DNA from: Minisyncoccota bacterium
GTDB lineage: Bacteria > Patescibacteriota > Minisyncoccia > Phycocordibacterales > Phycocordibacteraceae
Length of the DNA stretch: 7,654 bases
Direction: 5' to 3'
NCBI GenBank assembly: GCA_028687085.1
Contig: JAQUAU010000036.1
Coordinates: forward strand, 1-7,654
Shown: piece after piece, positions 1-5,399 of the stretch
Layout: each line of letters begins with the position of its first letter
Numbering within the stretch: position 1 is the first letter of the stretch
Notes under the pieces: model-generated
Seen by the model: only the letters and a program-made list of their open reading frames with translations
Database searches by the model: none
What the model was told of the DNA's origin: nothing
Translations under genes and position numbers: made by a program

Positions 1-1
1 A

Positions 2-628
2 GGATCTCTTTCTTATGAGGCGCCCGAACCGGCGGCTATTCCGGCGTCAGCGACCATTATTGGTAGTATTGAGTACACCAGTGCCTCCTATCTTCCTGAT
101 GTCGGTACGTCACGGACGCTCGCCTTTGCGAGCGTCGGATTCTTCCTCTTCGCGCGCGTGCTCGGCGCGCTCATTCTCGCCGGACTCTTGGCGGGCTTGT
201 TCCCGAGGCTTGCCGAAGCGATTGCGTTTCGCGCATACACGAAGCCGCGAAGCGTCCTGCTCACGATGCTCTTGGGCTTCGCGATTCTTGTCGCAACGCC
301 GGTCTTGCTTATCTTGCTCTCGCTCACGTTCGTCGGCATCGGACTCGCTCTTTTGCTGGGTACGCTCTATGTCCTGCTCGTCCTCCTCTCCCTTTTGTAT
401 GCAGGTATTCTTATCGGAGCGCTGTTTGCCCGCCGTTTCGCGCATCGCGACACGATTTTGTGGCGTGACGGAGCACTCGGCATGCTCGCGTTCTCGCTCA
501 TCGCGCTCGTGCCGTTCATCGGCCTCCTGGTCGTCCTGCTCCTGACCATATTTACCGCAGGCGCGCTTCTCAAGCTGTTCTTTCAATTTGCTTTTCCGCA
601 CGAGGAACACACCTCTGAATTGTTATGA
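2..628 (+). CDS. Multi-pass membrane protein, C-terminal part (possible bactofilin-like protein tail)
   Basis: This reading frame is open from the first bases of the window to the TGA at 626-628, so the true start lies upstream; 208 residues are visible. The first ~35 residues look like the end of a soluble repeat domain: GSLSYEAPEPAAIPASATI followed by IGSIEYTS resembles the hydrophobic-glycine rungs that end a polymer-forming (bactofilin-type) beta-helix. After that come about four to six hydrophobic segments (roughly residues 40-66, 84-108, 110-143 and 157-194) separated by short Arg/Lys loops. The last residues are hydrophilic and acidic. Proteins with a bactofilin-like head and a membrane tail occur in CPR genomes, and I infer that architecture here; the head is mostly outside the window, so the assignment is tentative. 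An internal GTG at 158 would be a false start, since the frame upstream of it is clearly coding. The stop overlaps the next ATG by four bases, suggesting translational coupling to nth. Confidence 0.7.
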   Translation, partial: GSLSYEAPEPAAIPASATIIGSIEYTSASYLPDVGTSRTLAFASVGFFLFARVLGALILAGLLAGLFPRLAEAIAFRAYTKPRSVLLTMLLGFAILVATPVLLILLSLTFVGIGLALLLGTLYVLLVLLSLLYAGILIGALFARRFAHRDTILWRDGALGMLAFSLIALVPFIGLLVVLLLTIFTAGALLKLFFQFAFPHEEHTSELL

Positions 629-1314
629 GTCGTATCGAACGCGCAGTACGCTCTGCGTCGTCGAAGACACGAAGGGCGCGCGCGAAGAAGATCGTGGCGT
701 ACCTGAAGAAGGCGTATCCGAAGCCAAGGAGCGAGCTCGCACACACTACGCCGTTTCAATTCGTCGTTGCCGTGATCCTCTCGGCGCAGTGCACCGATAA
801 GGCGGTGAATAGGCTCACCGCGACGCTCTTCAAGAAATATAAAACGGCCCTCGACTTCGCTTTGGCCAAGCCGGCAACGTTTACGAAAGAGATTTCTTCT
901 ATCCCGTTCTTCAACAATAAGGCGAAGGCAATTATCGGTGCAGCGAAGATGGTCCAAGAAGATTTTGCCGGACGCGTGCCCCGCAACGAGACGGATTTGG
1001 TCTCGTTGCCTGGGGTGGGCTATAAGACGGCACATGTGGTGCTCGGCGAGCTCCACGATGTGTGGGAGGGCATCGCCACCGACACGCACGTGAAGCGCTT
1101 CGCCAAGCGATTCGACCTCACCGATAACAGCGACCTGACTAAAATTTCAAAAGACTTGGAAGTGCTCATTCCGAAAAAAGACTGGAAGTATGTGAACAAC
1201 GGCTTTGTCCTTTATGGCCGCTATGTCTGCCGAGCGCGTCCGCACGACTGTGCAGAGCATCCGCTCACTAAACTCTGGCCGCCCGCTGCGCTTCGATGGC
1301 CGAAAGCGAAATGA
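625..1314 (+). CDS. nth: Endonuclease III-like DNA glycosylase/AP lyase lacking the Fe-S cluster
   Basis: This is a 229-residue bifunctional base-excision-repair glycosylase of the HhH-GPD superfamily, expected to remove oxidised pyrimidines and cleave the abasic site. The N-terminal helical region carries the family motif ILSAQCTD (51-58). The helix-hairpin-helix is LPGVGYKTA (128-136), in which K134 is the expected Schiff-base lysine, and ATDTHV (151-156) supplies the catalytic D153. In the usual family the C-terminus holds C-x6-C-x2-C-x5-C for a [4Fe-4S] cluster. Here C202 and C209 remain, but the third and fourth positions are H212 and W218, so a normal cluster cannot form. Length is close to the ~210 residues of E. 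coli Nth, with a basic N-terminal extension. The ATG at 625 overlaps the upstream stop (ATGA) and no Shine-Dalgarno is visible, so reinitiation is likely. It overlaps mutY downstream. Family assignment is secure; substrate range is inferred. Confidence 0.95.
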   Translation: MSRIERAVRSASSKTRRARAKKIVAYLKKAYPKPRSELAHTTPFQFVVAVILSAQCTDKAVNRLTATLFKKYKTALDFALAKPATFTKEISSIPFFNNKAKAIIGAAKMVQEDFAGRVPRNETDLVSLPGVGYKTAHVVLGELHDVWEGIATDTHVKRFAKRFDLTDNSDLTKISKDLEVLIPKKDWKYVNNGFVLYGRYVCRARPHDCAEHPLTKLWPPAALRWPKAK

Positions 1315-2159
1315 CCACGGCAAGTTTCCGCAGAGTCGTGTGGGCGCATTACAAAAAGATGGGGCGGCACGACCTGCCGTGGCGACAGACACACGATGTG
1401 TATAACATCCTCGTGTCGGAGATCATGCTTCAGCAGACACAGGTGGAGCGGGTCATACCTTTTTATACAAAGTTCATCAAGCAATTCGGATCGGCGAAGA
1501 AGCTTGCCGCCGCGCCGCTCTCCGATGTGCTCAAGGCGTGGCAAGGGCTCGGCTACAATCGCCGCGCCAAGATGCTCCACTCTGCCGCAAAAGAACTTGC
1601 GAAGACAAGGTTCGACCTTACATCCGAATCCTCAAGGTCGAACCTTGTTTCGCAATTGGAATCGCTGTCCGGCGTCGGACCCTACACCGCGCGAGCGGTA
1701 GCTGCTTTTGCATGCAATGCCGATGTCATTGTCATCGAGACAAACATTCGCACGGCAATCATTCACCACTTCTTTTCGAAGAAGAAAAAAGTTTCTGACA
1801 AAGAAATCGAGAAAGTTTTAAAGCGCGCTGCGCCCGACGTAGCTTTAGCGAAGTCGGGGGAGTGGTATAGCGCTTTAATGGACTACGGCGCACACCTGAA
1901 GCGCTCGGGCATATCGCACAATGCAAAAAGCAAGACCTATGCGAAGCAGTCGACGTTTGCCGGCTCGCTGCGGCAAGCACGCGGCGCGATCCTGCGCGAA
2001 TATACGAAGGGGATTACTTCGCGTGCGCGCTTGGTGAGCCTACTTGGCCCCTCGCGCAAGGCGCAAATGAAGCAGGCGCTCGAAGCGCTTACGAGAGAGG
2101 AACTGGTCAGCGGAAATCTCGTATCAGAAGCGTCGTCGCGGCGCCGGCGAGGAGCGTGA
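1311..2159 (+). CDS. mutY: MutY-like A/G-specific adenine glycosylase without Fe-S cluster and with Asp-to-Glu change
   Basis: This 282-residue protein is a MutY-type glycosylase, a family that removes adenine mispaired with 8-oxoguanine. Visible motifs are LPWR (22-25), EIMLQQTQV (37-45) with E37 matching the catalytic Glu, and the helix-hairpin-helix LSGVGPYTA (119-127), where Y125 replaces the Nth lysine. The position of the catalytic Asp is Glu: VIETNIR (141-147), E143. The protein has a single cysteine (C135), so the C-terminal four-cysteine cluster is absent; ALMDYGAHLK (188-197) runs straight into a Lys/Ser-rich linker. The NUDIX-like 8-oxoG-recognition domain is replaced by about 70 residues that look like a small winged helix (215-270). 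I chose the ATG at 1311 because it forms the same ATGA overlap with nth as nth does with its predecessor; an ATG at 1296 would add five residues. Two palindromes lie in frame within the gene. The 3' end overlaps the opposing transporter gene by 53 bases. Confidence 0.9.
   Translation: MTTASFRRVVWAHYKKMGRHDLPWRQTHDVYNILVSEIMLQQTQVERVIPFYTKFIKQFGSAKKLAAAPLSDVLKAWQGLGYNRRAKMLHSAAKELAKTRFDLTSESSRSNLVSQLESLSGVGPYTARAVAAFACNADVIVIETNIRTAIIHHFFSKKKKVSDKEIEKVLKRAAPDVALAKSGEWYSALMDYGAHLKRSGISHNAKSKTYAKQSTFAGSLRQARGAILREYTKGITSRARLVSLLGPSRKAQMKQALEALTREELVSGNLVSEASSRRRRGA
1605..1648. repeat. Perfect 15-bp inverted repeat inside mutY
   Basis: The arms ACAAGGTTCGACCTT (1605-1619) and AAGGTCGAACCTTGT (1634-1648) are exact reverse complements, with a 14-base loop. 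A further G-T wobble and A-T pair (1604/1649, 1603/1650) extend the stem in RNA. The element begins exactly on a codon boundary and encodes TRFDLTSESSRSNLV (residues 99-113). It sits in the loop between the KEL helix and the helix-hairpin-helix, where relatives usually have a short Gly/Lys/Pro stretch. It has no nearby stop or T-tract, so it is not a terminator. It may be an inserted palindromic element of the in-frame kind known from Rickettsia. Confidence 0.8.
1833..1858. repeat. 26-base imperfect palindrome inside mutY
   Basis: The arms CCCGAC (1833-1838) and GTCGGG (1853-1858) flank a core, GTAGCTTTAGCGAA, that is itself partly palindromic (GCT/AGC). It starts on a codon boundary and encodes PDVALAKSG (175-183), which looks like an insertion of about seven residues ahead of the conserved EWYxALMDYG motif. 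From memory, palindromes with a CTTCGCTAAAGCTAC-like core recur in CPR genomes; I cannot verify this here. A 6-bp stem alone would not exceed chance. Confidence 0.45.
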
Positions 2160-3261
2160 ATGCGCCGGTGAGCGCGAAGAGCATCGAGAACGAGCCAAAG
2201 AGAAGGATACTGCTCCCTATAATCGGGCCGATAACGTTGGCCAGCGGCCAGATGCCGCGAAAGACGCTCATCGAGTTGATGTCATTCTGCGACACTCTGC
2301 GGAAGAAGTGACCCTCAGTCATGCTTTCGATGAGTGCGGCGCCGATTCGGGAGGCGACGAGGATGAGGAGGACAAGCGCGAGCGGTGAGGCGCTCGTGAT
2401 AAAGGCCAGGGATGCGAGCGCACCGCCCGAGATGATAAAGCCGGCGAACATCAGCTCCTTATCGCCGAGTACCTGGTCGGCGACCCATCCGGCCGGATAT
2501 TCAAGAAGCGCATACGGGATAAGCATGACCGAGAACATCCAGCCGAGGTCCGACCACGAGATATCGAGCGATGTGTGGAGATAGACCGGAATGTAGAGCG
2601 CTGCCCAGATATAGAAAAGATAGAGCAGGAAATGTGCGAACGTGACCGCCGCGAGATCGCGATCATGCGCCATGCAGATAAGCGTATCGCGCATGTGTGA
2701 AAGGCGCGGCGGCGCCCCTTTGGGGAGGCTTCGCGCAGCGAAGAGGACGACAAAGGGTACGAGGCTTGCGGCCGCCGCGATAAAGACGCGGTTGTAGTCG
2801 TTGCCGTCATCGAGCAGAACGCCGAGGAGGAGCGGCGCGGCGAGCGCGCCGAAGTTCCATGCAGTGAGGAAGATGGTGCGCATGCGGCCCATCGAGCTCG
2901 GAGTATCAATCGTTGCCTCAAGCAGGAGATCGAGCTCATAATAGATGAAAGGCTGAATCGCCACCGCAACGATGACGAGAAGCGCTCCTGCGATAGCGCC
3001 CGGAGCGGCGGCAAGTGCGAAGAGCGCGATCATTTCGGTGAGGGCGAAGATGAGCGCCATCTGCTGGGCGCCGTACCGAGCGACAAGGCTCGGCATGAAC
3101 GGGAAGAGAATAACGGCGATGAGGCCGCCCGCCGCCACGACGAGGCCGGCGTATGCTCCCGGCATGAGCGAGGTGAGGAAGGGGATGAGGACGAAGAACG
3201 AAAGTCCGGAGAAGATCGCAAAGAAGAAGTTCCCGACGAATATGACTGCGCGCGGATGCAT
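2107..3261 (-). CDS. Major facilitator superfamily transporter, substrate unknown
   Basis: The gene encodes 384 residues with about twelve hydrophobic segments in two halves (approximately 5-30, 36-58, 66-85, 88-112, 128-150, 158-177, then 204-228, 237-257, 268-287, 292-312, 333-356 and 358-380), split by a basic cytoplasmic loop near 178-203. Degenerate motif A sequences sit where expected in this superfamily: VARYGAQQ (60-67) between helices 2 and 3, and PAGWVADQVLGDKE (256-269) between helices 8 and 9. An acidic and polar stretch, ESMTEGHFFRR (312-322), lies before helix 11, a pattern I associate with CPR members of the family. It is a secondary transporter of the inner membrane; nothing nearby shows the substrate. 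The ATG at 3261 follows an extended -10-like box and no Shine-Dalgarno. The last 53 bases overlap the end of mutY on the other strand, and no terminator is visible after its stop. Confidence 0.88.
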   Translation of the reverse strand: MHPRAVIFVGNFFFAIFSGLSFFVLIPFLTSLMPGAYAGLVVAAGGLIAVILFPFMPSLVARYGAQQMALIFALTEMIALFALAAAPGAIAGALLVIVAVAIQPFIYYELDLLLEATIDTPSSMGRMRTIFLTAWNFGALAAPLLLGVLLDDGNDYNRVFIAAAASLVPFVVLFAARSLPKGAPPRLSHMRDTLICMAHDRDLAAVTFAHFLLYLFYIWAALYIPVYLHTSLDISWSDLGWMFSVMLIPYALLEYPAGWVADQVLGDKELMFAGFIISGGALASLAFITSASPLALVLLILVASRIGAALIESMTEGHFFRRVSQNDINSMSVFRGIWPLANVIGPIIGSSILLFGSFSMLFALTGAFTLLAGAATTLLIRDFR

Positions 3262-3270
3262 TATTTTTCG

Positions 3271-3279
3271 AGTGTAGCA
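3271..3279 (-). promoter_or_regulatory. Extended -10-like element before the MFS gene
   Basis: On the - strand the sequence TGCTACACT ends nine bases before the ATG, matching a TGn extended -10 with hexamer TACACT. No -35 is seen, because that position falls inside the rnj terminator hairpin. Transcription would begin within a few bases of the ATG. TATGCT, five bases further upstream, is an alternative. The call rests on sequence resemblance only. Confidence 0.35.
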
Positions 3280-3282
3280 TAT

Positions 3283-3320
3283 GAAAAACGCCGTCCGCCA
3301 TGGGGCGGACGGCGTTTTTC
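3283..3320 (-). terminator. Intrinsic terminator downstream of rnj
   Basis: Bases 3283-3299 and 3304-3320 are exact 17-base reverse complements around a four-base loop: a GC-rich core (CGCCGTCCGCC paired with GGCGGACGGCG) with A5 on one side and T5 on the other. On the - strand it begins six bases after the rnj stop and ends in a T-tract, the classic Rho-independent form. The symmetry would let it work in either direction, but only rnj reads into it closely. Confidence 0.9.
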
Positions 3321-3326
3321 GCTCAC

Positions 3327-5333
3327 TTACATCCCGATAAGGACGGGGATGACCATCGGCGCTTTGTTGGTGCGCGCGAAGAGGAATCCGGCCATCACGT
3401 CAGTGAGATTATTTTTCACATAATCCAGGTCGATCGGGTTCATGTTGCGAGTCGAATCCTCAATCGTCTTCTTGATCAAGATGCGGCCTTCGTTTAAGAG
3501 ATCCTGCGATTCGCGCAGATAGACGAAGCCGCGGCTGATGATGTCGGGCGACTTGCGCAGCTTGCCGGTCTTCAGGTTGACGCTCGCGATAATGACGAAC
3601 ATCCCGTCCTTGGCGAGCGACTGGCGGTCGCGGATCACCACCTCTTGGATATCGCCGATTGTGAAGCCGTCTACGACCATCGGAGCCGAGGGGACCTTCT
3701 GTTTGTGCACGTTCATGCGCTCGCCGTCCTCGATATCGATGACGGTGCCGTTGTCGGCGACGATGATGTTCTCGCGCGGAAATCCGGATTGTTCGACCGC
3801 CTTTGCGTGACAGGCCGTCATCGAGCGATAGCCGTACGAGGGCATAAAGAACTTCGCATTCACCTGCTTATTGATCCAGACGAGCTCGCCCGTGTTGCCG
3901 TGGCCAGTCGAGTGGACGTCTGAGGAGCGGTAGTGGATGAGGGTGACGTTGTGGCGGTAGAGATTATCCTTCAACTTCTGCACGGATATTTCGTTCCCCG
4001 GGATGACTGACGACGACAAGACAATAGTGTCGCGCTCGTTCAGCGTGATGTACTTGTGCTGCTTGGTCGCGATGCGCATCAGTGCGGCGAACTCCTCGCC
4101 CTGCGCACCGGTCGAGAGGATGACGATCTTGTCTGGCGGATAATTCTGGATGTCCTGCGCCTGGATGAGCGTCTCTTTGTTGATCTTCAAGAGACCCGTT
4201 TTCTCGGCGATCTCGAGGTTGTTCTTGATCGAGCGGCCTTCGGTGACGATCTTCTTGCCGAGCTTCTCGGCGGTCTCGATGATGTGGATCATGCGCTCGA
4301 ACTGCGAAGCGAACGTGCCGATGATAAGGCGTCCGCTGACCGTCTTGATGATGTCCTCAAGGGTCTGGATCACGCGCTTCTCGGGGATCGAGAAGCCGTC
4401 TTTTTCGGCGTTCGTCGAGTCGGCGATGAAGAAAATGTTCTTGTCCTTGGCGAGATCGCCCCACGTCTTCTGCTCGCGCTCGGTCGGTGTGCCGTCGTCG
4501 TGGTCGAGCTTCAAGTCGCCGGTGATGACGACGTTGCCCTGCGGGGTCTCGATCGAGACGCCCATCGAATCGGGGATCGAGTGCGTCACGGGGAAGAATT
4601 TCACTCGTGTGCTCCCAATCACCATCGATTGGCCGACTTCGACGACAACCATTTCAGATTTCGGCACATCAGGATATTCCTCCTGGCGGCGCTCGATCAT
4701 AATCGAGGTCAGCTTCTGCGTGTAGATCGGCGGTGTGCCGAAGCGGGGGAGAATGAAGGGGATGCCGCCGATATGGTCGAGGTGGCCGTGGGTGATGATG
4801 ACGCCCTTTACGCGACTCGCGTTCTTCTCGAGATACTTGGTGTTGGGGAGGATGTAATCGACGCCGGGACTGCTCTCTTCAGAGACGAATTGAAAGCCCG
4901 CATCGAAGACGAGGATATCGCCGGTCGCGCCTACTTCGACGGCCGTCATGTTGCGGCCCACTTCTTCGACACCGCCCAAGGGGATGATACGGACCGTCGT
5001 CGGTCCGGCCGGTTCGGGGTAGTAGTCGGCAGCGTGGCTCACGCGCGTCGGGTTTGACGCGGGGCGGCGCAGGATGCGCTGGATGCGGCGGGTCGCGCTG
5101 CCGGGTCGCGCGGCGCCTCCTCCGCGGTTGCCGGACGGACGTCCGCCCTGCGGGCGGCCGCCGCGCTCAAAGCGGCGAGGCGGACGAGCGCCGGTCGCCG
5201 GTCGCGGTCCGGAACTCGGGCGTGCGGGACGCTCCGAATGCAGCGGGGGGATTGGTGTCGCTCCGACGCTTCTGGATGGAGCTCCGGCCCCGGAGGGCGT
5301 CGGAGGTGCTGCTGGTTTTTGTGCTGGATTCAT
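3327..5333 (-). CDS. rnj: Ribonuclease J with long Pro/Gly/Arg-rich N-terminal extension
   Basis: This 668-residue metallo-beta-lactamase/beta-CASP ribonuclease is expected to act in RNA decay and maturation as a 5'-3' exonuclease and/or endonuclease. Zinc ligands are visible: THGHLDHIGG (181-190; H182, H184, D186, H187), H251 in THS, and D273 in TGDLKLDH. The beta-CASP part shows LSTGAQGEE (406-414), VHSTGHG (473-479) and the late histidine H509. The C-terminal ~120 residues match the RNase J dimerisation and end domain. The first ~110 residues are low-complexity, with RGG-like runs (GGRPQGGRPSGNRGGG, 58-73), and explain the length over the usual ~555; they are probably disordered and may bind RNA. 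No Met occurs between residues 1 and 129, and the frame stays open, so the ATG at 5333 is the best start. The usual HGE after the FxP motif is YGY here (FFMPSYGY, 495-502). A strong terminator follows the stop. Confidence 0.95.
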   Translation of the reverse strand: MNPAQKPAAPPTPSGAGAPSRSVGATPIPPLHSERPARPSSGPRPATGARPPRRFERGGRPQGGRPSGNRGGGAARPGSATRRIQRILRRPASNPTRVSHAADYYPEPAGPTTVRIIPLGGVEEVGRNMTAVEVGATGDILVFDAGFQFVSEESSPGVDYILPNTKYLEKNASRVKGVIITHGHLDHIGGIPFILPRFGTPPIYTQKLTSIMIERRQEEYPDVPKSEMVVVEVGQSMVIGSTRVKFFPVTHSIPDSMGVSIETPQGNVVITGDLKLDHDDGTPTEREQKTWGDLAKDKNIFFIADSTNAEKDGFSIPEKRVIQTLEDIIKTVSGRLIIGTFASQFERMIHIIETAEKLGKKIVTEGRSIKNNLEIAEKTGLLKINKETLIQAQDIQNYPPDKIVILSTGAQGEEFAALMRIATKQHKYITLNERDTIVLSSSVIPGNEISVQKLKDNLYRHNVTLIHYRSSDVHSTGHGNTGELVWINKQVNAKFFMPSYGYRSMTACHAKAVEQSGFPRENIIVADNGTVIDIEDGERMNVHKQKVPSAPMVVDGFTIGDIQEVVIRDRQSLAKDGMFVIIASVNLKTGKLRKSPDIISRGFVYLRESQDLLNEGRILIKKTIEDSTRNMNPIDLDYVKNNLTDVMAGFLFARTNKAPMVIPVLIGM

Positions 5334-5341
5334 AGTGGTGA

Positions 5342-5347
5342 ATAGTA
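5342..5347 (-). promoter_or_regulatory. Possible -10 box for rnj
   Basis: TACTAT on the - strand ends eight bases before the rnj ATG, matching the spacing of the boxes before secG and the transporter gene. A poor -35 candidate (TTAATT, 5365-5370) lies 17 bases upstream. The rest of the 66-base spacer (5334-5399) is AT-rich for this genome, has no convincing terminator for the upstream gene and no Shine-Dalgarno. rnj may therefore also be read through from secG. Confidence 0.3.
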
Positions 5348-5399
5348 GTTCGGGTAAATGATTAAATTAAAACTGAAACCCGTACGAAAATGACTGATC

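Noticed and set aside
15..545. A Ser/Arg/Cys-rich 176-residue frame, and long antisense frames over 110-1089
   Set aside because: The membrane protein and nth in the chosen frames have clear helices and motifs, while these alternatives are low-complexity by-products of codon bias.
1296..1310. Earlier ATG for mutY giving five extra residues
   Set aside because: The ATG at 1311 reproduces the ATGA overlap seen at 625 and is followed directly by the conserved N-terminal helix. The earlier start remains possible.
2487..2498. 12-base palindrome ATCCGGCCGGAT
   Set aside because: It lies inside conserved transporter motif A coding sequence, with no partner site and no regulatory context.
2715..2743. 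Adjacent small hairpins (CCCC-TTT-GGGG and CTTCGC-GCA-GCGAAG) in the central loop of the transporter
   Set aside because: The stems are only 4 and 6 bp and lie in GC-rich coding sequence. They are of interest only if the same unit is repeated elsewhere in the genome.
4990..5007. 7-bp hairpin (CGGACCG, loop TCGT) in rnj
   Set aside because: Stems of this size are expected several times by chance in a window of this length and base composition, and there is no T-tract.
4056..5057. A 333-residue open frame on the + strand opposite RNase J
   Set aside because: It is antisense to clear RNase J motifs, its composition is Asp/Arg/Leu-rich as expected from mirrored codons in a GC-rich gene, and it has no recognisable domain.
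5351..5392. CGGGT...ACCCG pairing between the solute-binding protein gene and rnj, as a possible terminator
   Set aside because: It has only five base pairs around a loop of about 22 bases and no proper T-tract after the stem.
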